Part shown: positions 7,870-15,002 of the stretch, in pieces | How the letters are laid out: each line of letters begins with the position of its first letter | Position numbering within the stretch: the first letter of the stretch is position 1 | Made by a program: the position numbers and the translations under genes | Assembly: GCA_964591245.1 (NCBI GenBank) | Contig: CAZPZZ010000005.1 | Coordinates: 1 to 64,000 of the forward strand | Source: CAZPZZ01 sp964591245 | Lineage (GTDB): Bacteria > Acidobacteriota > Vicinamibacteria > Vicinamibacterales > UBA8438 | Length of the DNA stretch: 64,000 nt | Direction: 5' to 3' | Notes under the pieces: model-generated | Told to the model about the DNA's origin: nothing | Seen by the model: the letters and a program-made list of their open reading frames with translations, nothing else | The model's database searches: none

Positions 7870-10260
7870 ATGCCGAACTTGAGACACCGGTTGAACCGTG
7901 CGGTCTTGCCAATCACCACATCTGCGATGGGTGCGGCAATTCTTTTCGTTTTTAGCACTCCAGTTACTTCCTCGGCCCAGGCGTCTGGACAGGACGCGCG
8001 TGCGCTTCTCGACCGGTACTGTGTCACCTGCCATAGCGATCGGCTAGAGACTGCCGGGCTCTCGCTAGAGCAGATCGACGTGAGCCATGTGGGGGAAGGC
8101 GCGGAGGTATGGGAGAAGGTGGTGCGGAAGCTTCGCACCGGCACCATGCCACCGCCGACGAGGCCGCAGCCGTCCGCCGAGGATCGTACGGGGCTGGTGT
8201 CCTGGCTTGAAACGTCGCTCGACCAGACCGCGAGCGCGGCGCCCAATCCCGGTCGTACAGAAACGCTGCGCCGCCTGAACCGGACGGAGTATCAGAATGC
8301 CATTCGCGATCTGCTGGCGCTGGATGTCGATGCTCAGGCGCTGTTGCCTCCGGATGAGAGTGGGTATGGCTTCGACAATGTCAATGTCGGGGATCTGTCT
8401 CCGGCATTGCTAGACCGATATATTTCTGCAGCTCAGAAAATCAGTCGGTTGTCCGTGGGAACCACCCAGAGCACTGTGCAGAGTGAAGTGATTCGGGTTC
8501 CTCCCGATACGACGCAGGAGGAGCATGTCATTGGCCTGCCGTTGGGTACGCGGGGCGGGCTTACCGTACCGTACACATTTTCCCAGGACGGGGAGTACGA
8601 GATCCGACTTCATCTGGTGCGCCACCGTGCCCAGCTCGTCGGTTTACGCGACGGTGCCGAGCATATGGCACAAATACTTCTCGATAAGATGCCGGTGGCC
8701 GATTTTACGGTGCAACGGATTGAAGGAGAGGACCCCACCGACAATCATCTGTTTGCCCGGGTAGCGGTGACCGCTGGTCCCCACGAAGTGGGCGCGACGT
8801 TTCTGAAGAATGCGTCGTCACTTATTGAGAGCGAGCGCCAACCCTTGCTGGCGCATTTCAATCAGACGCGTCATCCGCGACTGACACCGGCTATTTTCCA
8901 GCTGACGATTACGGGACCTTACGAGCCGCAAGGCGCGGACAACACGCCGAGCCGGCGTCGGCTCTTCGTATGCCATCCAGAGCGCGATGGAGGGACTCCC
9001 AGCATGGAGGCCGAGACCACCTGCGCGACTGAGATTCTGTCGAACCTCATGCGCCGGGCGTACCGCCGTCCGGTGACGGATGCGGATCTGGTTCGTCCGA
9101 TGGCGTTCTATGAGGAGGCCCGGGCGGAGGCTGGTTTTGAAGCGGGTATTGGTCGCGCGTTGACCGCCGTGTTGATCAATCCAGCGTTCCTCTTCCGGGT
9201 CGAAAGTGATCCGGAAGGCCTTGCTCCAGGTTCACCCTATCGGATCAGCGATCTGGAGCTGGCGTCTCGGTTGTCATTCTTTCTCTGGAGCAGTATCCCT
9301 GACGACGAGCTGCTTGACGTCGCCGTTCGTGGCGAACTGAGCCAGCCGGGGGAGCTCGAGCGGCAGGCGCGACGCATGCTCGCCGATTCGAGGTCAGTCA
9401 ATTTGGCCAGTAACTTTGCGGGGCAATGGTTACTGCTACGTAATCTTTCTGCGTTTGAGCCAAATCCTCGTGTTTATCCTGATTTCGACGACAATCTTCG
9501 CCAGGCTTTCCGGCAGGAGACGGAACTCTTCTTCCAAAGCGTGCTCCGCGAAGACCGAAGTGTGCTTGAACTGCTGGACGCCGATTACACGTTTTTGAAT
9601 GAGCGGCTTGCCAAGCATTACGGGATTCCTGGCATCTACGGCAGCCGATTCCGGCGCGTGGCGCTTGGAGAGGACAGCCAGCGAGGTGGCCTGCTCCGTC
9701 ATGGGAGCGTCTTGTCTGTGACATCCTATGCGACGCGGACCTCACCGGTTATTCGTGGAAAGTGGGTACTTGACAATATCTACGGAGCCCCTCCCCCGCC
9801 GCCTCCGGCCAACGTGCCCGTGTTGGAGGAAACCACGGTTGCGGCGAATCTTCCGATGCGTGAGCGGCTGAGTCAGCATCGCAGCAATCCGGCCTGTGCA
9901 AGCTGCCACAATGTTATTGACCCGGTGGGTTTTGCGCTGGAGAACTATGATGCCGTGGGGCGATGGCGGGATCATGGTGGCGATATCGGTCGGATGGATA
10001 CGTCTGGTGGGCTTCCGGGAGTCGGTGTGTTCAACGGAATCAGCGGGTTGGAGGCTGGGTTGTTGAGTCGCCCAGAGCAGTTTGCCGGTCGAGTGACCGA
10101 AAAGTTGTTGACGTTCGCCCTTGGACGGGGCACCGATTACTATGACGCACCAGCCGTACGCTCGGTGTTGCGTAAGGCCGCGCCAGACGGCTACCGCTTT
10201 TCGTCGCTTATTATTGAAATCGTTAAAAGCGTTCCGTTTCAGATGAGGAACTCCATATGA
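7870..10260 (+). CDS. DUF1592 family c-type cytochrome-like protein, copy 2
   Basis: 796 residues. A hydrophobic leader to about residue 36 is followed by haem motif CVTCH (51-55), DUF1587 (RRLNRTEYQNAIRDLLALD), DUF1595 (CATEILSNLMRRAYRRPVT), DUF1592 (ELASRLSFFLWSSIPDDEL), DUF1588 (SPVIRGKWVLDNIYG) with CASCH (676-680), and DUF1585. Expected to be a periplasmic or surface di-haem redox protein; the substrate is unknown. The stop overlaps the DUF1552 start as ATGA (10257-10260). Its close resemblance to the gene at 2230-4704, with identical gene order, points to duplication of a whole cassette or acquisition of a related one. Confidence 0.9.
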   Translation: MPNLRHRLNRAVLPITTSAMGAAILFVFSTPVTSSAQASGQDARALLDRYCVTCHSDRLETAGLSLEQIDVSHVGEGAEVWEKVVRKLRTGTMPPPTRPQPSAEDRTGLVSWLETSLDQTASAAPNPGRTETLRRLNRTEYQNAIRDLLALDVDAQALLPPDESGYGFDNVNVGDLSPALLDRYISAAQKISRLSVGTTQSTVQSEVIRVPPDTTQEEHVIGLPLGTRGGLTVPYTFSQDGEYEIRLHLVRHRAQLVGLRDGAEHMAQILLDKMPVADFTVQRIEGEDPTDNHLFARVAVTAGPHEVGATFLKNASSLIESERQPLLAHFNQTRHPRLTPAIFQLTITGPYEPQGADNTPSRRRLFVCHPERDGGTPSMEAETTCATEILSNLMRRAYRRPVTDADLVRPMAFYEEARAEAGFEAGIGRALTAVLINPAFLFRVESDPEGLAPGSPYRISDLELASRLSFFLWSSIPDDELLDVAVRGELSQPGELERQARRMLADSRSVNLASNFAGQWLLLRNLSAFEPNPRVYPDFDDNLRQAFRQETELFFQSVLREDRSVLELLDADYTFLNERLAKHYGIPGIYGSRFRRVALGEDSQRGGLLRHGSVLSVTSYATRTSPVIRGKWVLDNIYGAPPPPPPANVPVLEETTVAANLPMRERLSQHRSNPACASCHNVIDPVGFALENYDAVGRWRDHGGDIGRMDTSGGLPGVGVFNGISGLEAGLLSRPEQFAGRVTEKLLTFALGRGTDYYDAPAVRSVLRKAAPDGYRFSSLIIEIVKSVPFQMRNSI

Positions 10261-11600
10261 TCATCACAAAGAAGGCACTGTCACGGCGAACGTTTCTGAA
10301 AGGCGCACAGGCCACTCTGGCCCTGCCGTTGCTCGATGCGATGGTTCCAGCTGCGACGGCCTTGGCCATGACGCCGGCCAAGGCGGTGCGCCGGCTCGGC
10401 TTCGTGTTCGTGCCGATGGGTTGTGATCACGCTCGGTGGACCCCGAAGGAGAGAGGGGCGCTCGGTCAGTTGACGCCCATTCTCAGCCCACTTGAGCCGG
10501 TCAAGGATCAGCTCACGGTCGTGACCAACATGGAGCTACAGAACTCCTACCCGGGAACGCACGACACCTCGAATTCAGGGTTCTTGAGCGCTGCGTATGC
10601 GAAACATACGGAGGGTTCCGACTATTTTCTCGGGACCACGTGTGACCAGGTCGCCGCCAAGCAGATGAGCCAGGACACGCAGTTGCCCTCGCTCGAACTG
10701 GCGATGGACCTGAATCCGTTGGCCGGCGTCTGTAACAACGGCTATGCCTGCGTGTATCAAAACTGTTTGTCATGGTCTTCTCCGACCACACCGTTGCCGG
10801 CTGAAGCTCACCCGCGTGTCGTGTTTGAGCGTTTGTTCGGGGAGGGAGGAACGCCGGCAGAGCGGCGGAAGGCTCTCAAGGCCCGCGCGAGCTTGCTTGA
10901 TTCCTTTAGCCACGACATTGCAAAGCTCAAGGGTGCGGTGAGCCCGGAAGATCGCACTCGGGTCGACCAGTATCTTGACAGTATCCGAGAGGTCGAGCGG
11001 CAGATTCAGCGGGCGGAGGCTGGCGCTGAAGAGAACCCGCTCCCTGATTTGGACCGACCCGTCGGAGTGCCGGTTGCATTTGCTGACCATGCCCGGCTCA
11101 TGTTCGACCTGCAGTTGCTTGCATTCCAGGGAGACATCACGCGGGTGGTGACCTTCCAGCTCACTCGCGAACTGAGTAATCGGACGTACCCGGAAATCGG
11201 GGTGCCCGATCCGCATCACCCGACAAGTCACCACGGCAATGACCCGGAAAAACTAGCGAAGATCGCGAAAATCAACACATTCCACGTGTCGCTGTATGCC
11301 GAATTCCTGCAGAAGCTCCAGGCCACGCCAGAGGGTGATGGCACGCTACTGGACAACACGGTGTACTTGTATGGCAGCGGGATGGGTAATCCGAGTCTGC
11401 ACGATCATGTGAATCTGCCGATCATGGTTGCTGGCGGTGCTGCGACGGGCATGAGAGGTGGACGACATATCAAGTACGAGAACGGTACGTCTCTTGGTAA
11501 TCTGCATCTGACACTCCTCGACCGAGTCGGGGTCAAATTGGATGCCTTTGGCGATAGCAACGGCACGGTCGAGACGTTGTTCGACCGAGTTGACGTATAG
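10257..11600 (+). CDS. DUF1552 (HXXSHH) Tat-exported protein, copy 2
   Basis: 447 residues. The N-terminus SRRTFLKG followed by a hydrophobic run is a textbook twin-arginine signal. The HXXSHH motif appears as HHPTSHH (about 320-326). Other shared blocks with copy 1 include ALPLLDAMVP, the APVKDQL/VTNME region and VAGG near the C-terminus. Translation is coupled to DUF1592 copy 2 by a 4-base overlap. Function is not established for the family; constant pairing with DUF1592 suggests one export-dependent redox complex. Confidence 0.88.
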   Translation: MIITKKALSRRTFLKGAQATLALPLLDAMVPAATALAMTPAKAVRRLGFVFVPMGCDHARWTPKERGALGQLTPILSPLEPVKDQLTVVTNMELQNSYPGTHDTSNSGFLSAAYAKHTEGSDYFLGTTCDQVAAKQMSQDTQLPSLELAMDLNPLAGVCNNGYACVYQNCLSWSSPTTPLPAEAHPRVVFERLFGEGGTPAERRKALKARASLLDSFSHDIAKLKGAVSPEDRTRVDQYLDSIREVERQIQRAEAGAEENPLPDLDRPVGVPVAFADHARLMFDLQLLAFQGDITRVVTFQLTRELSNRTYPEIGVPDPHHPTSHHGNDPEKLAKIAKINTFHVSLYAEFLQKLQATPEGDGTLLDNTVYLYGSGMGNPSLHDHVNLPIMVAGGAATGMRGGRHIKYENGTSLGNLHLTLLDRVGVKLDAFGDSNGTVETLFDRVDV

Positions 11601-11639
11601 GCAGCTTTTTTGTTTGAGCCACGGTAGGGCGTTGTTTTA

Positions 11640-11678
11640 ATTGCCGGTCGCGTTGCACTCCACGGCGCGACCGGCAAT
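11640..11678 (+). terminator. Perfect 13-bp hairpin between DUF1552 and ankyrin genes, no U-tract
   Basis: Left arm 11640-11652 (ATTGCCGGTCGCG) pairs perfectly with 11666-11678; the loop is 13 bases. It is 40 bases after the DUF1552 stop and about 120 before the ankyrin start. No T run follows, so it could be a weak or Rho-assisted terminator, or an mRNA processing/stability element that sets the ankyrin gene apart. In the minus cassette a U-tract terminator sits at the same gene junction. Confidence 0.45.
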
Positions 11679-11802
11679 CCTCGTACGCGCATGTAGTGAA
11701 ATAAGGACGGATGGGTATTCAAGTTTCGGGGAGTTGTGGTCTGGGGCACGGGGAGAGCCGCAGATACACTCCGCGGACTACACCCCAGCGAAGAGGATGA
11801 TC

Positions 11803-13341
11803 ATGAAGCTGAGACGAATTATCGGATTGTGCGTCCTCGTACTCGGAGTGAATGGCTCAGGCGCCGCGGCCGTCGATGCGACGCTTGCGGATGCTGTTGA
11901 GCAACGGGATCACGCTCGTATCAAGGCATTGCTCAACACGGGGGTTGACGTCGACGTACCGCAGGTTGATGGTATGACGGCGCTGCACTGGGCGGTGTTC
12001 CAGGATGATGCGAAGATGGTGCGGGCGCTGGTCCACGCGGGCGCGAAGGTGGAGGTGAGTAACCTGTATGGGGTGTCGCCTCTCTCGGTGGCTGCGACCA
12101 ACGGAAACGCGGAGATCATCAAGACCCTCCTTGAAGCCGGGGCCGATGCCAATGCGTCGTTGCGTGGTGGGGAAACGGTGCTCATGACTGCGGCGCGCAC
12201 CGGCAGCCTCGCTGCGGTCGATGCACTCATTACGGCCGGTGTCGATGTGAATGTTGTGGAGAGCCGGGGCCAAACCGCACTGATGTGGGCTGCCGCCGAG
12301 GGGCATTCGGCTGTTGTCGACGCGCTCGTTGCGGCGGATGCTGATGTGCACGCGAAGCTCAGTTCTGGATTCTCTCCTTTGTTTTTTGCCGTTCGGGAAG
12401 GCCATATCGACGTCGTCCGCGTGTTGCTCGGGAAAGGCCTTGACGTGAATGGCGTGCTGGAACGTGTCAAGGATGGGCCGGATGTTACGCAAAACAACGC
12501 GACCTCCCGTCCGGTTGACGATGGGGTAAGCCCGTTGATCATGGCCGTGCGTAATGGTCATTTCGAGTTGGCTGTGGAGTTAATCAAAGAGGGCGCTGAC
12601 CCAAACGATCGTCGTTCCGGTTTCTCTCCGCTACATACAATTTCGTGGGTACGTAAACCGGATGAAAGCGATCGGGGCGATCCAGCGCCCATCGGGTCTG
12701 GCAATCTGACGAGTCTCGCGTTTGTGCGTGCCCTCGTTGCCCTCGGTGCGGATCCGAACCTCCGATTGCACGAAGATGCGCCCCGGCAGCCCAATTCGGC
12801 GTCGAGCCTGGGTTCTGGCGGCGCCACGCCGTTCCTGTTGGCAGCCGACCGCGCAGATGCGACGTTGATGAAACAGCTACTAGACCTTGGTGCTGATCCA
12901 TTCCTGGCGAATTTCGAAGGCAGCACACCATTGATGGCTGCCGCGGGCCTGGGGACGTCGGCACCGGAGGAAGAAGCCGGGACCGAGCCAGAGGCGCTGA
13001 TTGCGACCAACTTCCTGCTTGATCTGGCTGCGGATGTCGATATGGTCAACGAGGTCGGGGATACAGCCATGCACGGCGCCGCTTACGGGAATTTCCCGAC
13101 GGTCGTGCAACTGCTGTCCGACTATGGTGCAGACATCCAGGTGTGGAACCAGAAAAATGAGAAGGGCCGGACTCCTCTCTTCATTGCGGAGGGGTTCCGT
13201 GATGGTCTGCCCAGACAATCCCTGGCGACGATCGATGCGATCACCATCCTCATGGACGGGGCTGGCGTGTCCACCGCCGGAGAGCGGCCGGTTCATCGGG
13301 ACCAGTACGAGCGCGTCCCTGAGCCTCCGCGGCAGCGGTAA
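11803..13341 (+). CDS. Secreted ankyrin-repeat protein, complete copy
   Basis: 512 residues from the ATG at 11803 (MKLRRIIGLCVLVLGVNG), chosen because GAGG lies at the right distance and a signal peptide begins there; the open frame goes back to 11641. About ten ankyrin units follow (TALHWAVFQDD, LLEAGADANAS, GETVLMTAARTG, QTALMWAAAEG, GFSPLFFAVREG, DGVSPLIMAVRNG, ATPFLLAADRAD, STPLMAAAGLG, GDTAMHGAAYGN, GRTPLFIAEGF), so it is a periplasmic protein-binding scaffold. It is the last gene of the plus cassette and paralogous to the gene at 1-750, sharing the LHWAV, YGV-P, GET-LM-AARTGS and QTALMWAA blocks in order. Confidence 0.88.
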   Translation: MKLRRIIGLCVLVLGVNGSGAAAVDATLADAVEQRDHARIKALLNTGVDVDVPQVDGMTALHWAVFQDDAKMVRALVHAGAKVEVSNLYGVSPLSVAATNGNAEIIKTLLEAGADANASLRGGETVLMTAARTGSLAAVDALITAGVDVNVVESRGQTALMWAAAEGHSAVVDALVAADADVHAKLSSGFSPLFFAVREGHIDVVRVLLGKGLDVNGVLERVKDGPDVTQNNATSRPVDDGVSPLIMAVRNGHFELAVELIKEGADPNDRRSGFSPLHTISWVRKPDESDRGDPAPIGSGNLTSLAFVRALVALGADPNLRLHEDAPRQPNSASSLGSGGATPFLLAADRADATLMKQLLDLGADPFLANFEGSTPLMAAAGLGTSAPEEEAGTEPEALIATNFLLDLAADVDMVNEVGDTAMHGAAYGNFPTVVQLLSDYGADIQVWNQKNEKGRTPLFIAEGFRDGLPRQSLATIDAITILMDGAGVSTAGERPVHRDQYERVPEPPRQR

Positions 13342-13714
13342 CGGGTGGTGGCCCGTGGCGAGGTCCCCGGTCTTTCTACGGGGGGAAGCCCCGGGCCGAA
13401 ACCGTCGGCGCGGCGTATTTGGAATGTGGTCTCAATGCATTGAAAAGGGTCGGCGCTTGAGAAAACCCTGACGACGCAACAAAACGTCTATATCAATCAG
13501 ATACAGAAAACCTACAGGCTTAACAGCTTGTAGGTTTTTTTGTTTTATAGCCTTATTTTCAGAATTGTTTAACGCTTCTCTATTATCAGTAAAGAGTCCA
13601 AGACGTTTAATTGCTGGATGTTCCGTGCCAGATTTCGTTACGGCTTCTTTATTGAAATCAAAGACTCGTCATGCTGCCTATTGCAGAAGCTCATAAAGTT
13701 CTCATCCCCGGTTA
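13342..13714. other. Gene-free, AT-rich stretch after the plus cassette
   Basis: No supportable gene. The first 130 bases are GC-rich with small inverted repeats; from about 13470 the base composition drops sharply in GC compared with the flanking genes. It contains the terminator at 13507-13546 and ends at the TPR gene. Confidence 0.5.
13507..13546 (+). terminator. Rho-independent terminator of the plus cassette
   Basis: The stem AACCTACA / TGTAGGTT closes over a loop containing TTAACAG and runs directly into a T-rich tract (13534-13546). It lies about 170 bases after the ankyrin stop. The left arm is preceded by AAAA, so it may also act for the opposing TPR gene. Confidence 0.75.
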
Positions 13715-14089
13715 TTAGAGCACCCTATCTAGGTCTATCACACGTTTATCTCTCTGTTTTCTTCGCGCGCCTTCGAGACATTTAGTGAACTCGTTGTCAC
13801 GCTGTTGGGTTTCCTTTGACTCCTCGACGTCTGGCAGCAGATTAGCCAGGCTGTTGGCAACCCTCTTATCATCCGTGGCTAGCCCTTCCGCGTTTCGACA
13901 GGTCTCGATAGCATCTCCGTATTCCCCGAGATGGATCTGGATCTGCGCTACAGTTACAACCGCATCTAGTTTGTCTGGAACTAAGGTGCTTACTTTGTGA
14001 AGAATGTCTAAGGCCTCGTCATAGCGGTTCAGCGATGCGAGTCTTTGAGCCTCCGCAAGAAATTCAATTGAATCTATGGGCGGTGACAT
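13715..14089 (-). CDS. Small TPR-like protein
   Basis: 124 residues, ATG at 14089 (MSPPIDSIEFLAEA). Two helix-turn-helix TPR-type units are visible (AQRLASLNRYDEALDILHKV and VAQIQIHLGEYGDAIETC), followed by a highly charged tail rich in Lys and Arg. There is no signal peptide, so it is probably cytosolic. TPR units mediate protein contacts; no other function can be read. Base composition is lower in GC than the neighbours and the upstream region (14090-14160) is AT-rich, which suggests transferred or relic DNA. It could be the tail of a once larger TPR gene. Confidence 0.5.
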   Translation of the reverse strand: MSPPIDSIEFLAEAQRLASLNRYDEALDILHKVSTLVPDKLDAVVTVAQIQIHLGEYGDAIETCRNAEGLATDDKRVANSLANLLPDVEESKETQQRDNEFTKCLEGARRKQRDKRVIDLDRVL

Positions 14090-14365
14090 CGCGGTGTGAA
14101 TACTTTTGTATTTGACTCACTCTTTATTTTCTTAAATATTTTGCAATTGCGTTTAAGTTAAACACTAACGCCGAGCCCCGGTGGGCGCGGCATGGGTAAC
14201 GCTAACGAGGGCCCGACGCCGTTCGCCGGTAACGCGCTAACCGCCCGCTCGCCCGCCATCCCCATCTCGTCGCGGGCGTGCGCGTGACCCACTGACCCGA
14301 AGCCTCCACGGCGCGCCGCGTGGAACAGCCTCGAGCCAGAGGGCGACCGTCAAATTATTGACAAT

Positions 14366-14757
14366 TCAGGAGCCAGCGGACTCGCCGAAGATGGTGACCC
14401 CGTCGGGATTCTCACCAACGTCTGCGACATTTGCCCGTATCCATGCCAGCGCCGCGATCTGATCGAGCGTGACGTAATCGTCCGACGCCCCGTGGTCCGA
14501 CTCAGCCCGCAGCGATGCGGGCGCGAGATAGTCCAAGGCACCAAGGCGGGAGTTGATGGTCACCAAAACCACACCACGGCCAGCCAGGGCTGCGCCGCCA
14601 TAGGCAATATCCGCGCTGTTACCTAGACCGAATCTCGCCATGGATCCACACCAATACCGGCACCAGAGCCCAGGAAACGGCTGCGGTCCAGGCGGTGAGG
14701 TAAAGACAGGCCCCTGGCATCGCCTCAACTCCGGCATCGAAGAAGCCAGCTTCTCAT
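14366..14757 (-). pseudogene. Frameshifted remnant of a type-B carboxylesterase
   Basis: Two minus-strand frames together spell the middle of a carboxylesterase. The first part reads GACLYLTAWTAA then VPVLVWIHG (compare the family's EDCLYLNVWTP and PVxVWIHGGG). At the oxyanion-hole HG the frame shifts, and the second frame continues FGLGNSADIAYGG, VVLVTINSRLGALDYLAP, LDQIAALAWIRANVA and VTIFGESAGS, then stops. The GESAG nucleophile motif is present, but everything after it (the acidic residue and His of the triad) is gone, and the N-terminus is also missing. A dead gene fragment rather than an enzyme. Confidence 0.7.
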
Positions 14758-15002
14758 TGACACCTTGATTACTTCCCGTATAATCAATCTGGGCGCTAGG
14801 TCAAGCCCATCCTTCCTTGCCTGATCGGCTATTCCCAGAGCCGGTTGAACGATTTTTTGTGTTCGTGTAACTGGGGATTAGTGCTTACAGAAGCTGCCAG
14901 CGCGCGGCATTGTGCACCGGCGACGGGATGCCCGGAGTCGGCTACCTCTCCGTTTGCGCTCTCTTCAGCGCTTCATGCCAGGCGTTTATTCAAGGAGTAG
15001 TT

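Noticed and set aside
14366..14368. TGA after GESAGS read as selenocysteine
   Set aside because: No Cys is expected here, no homologous sequence continues after the stop, and the gene is also frameshifted. It is a pseudogene.
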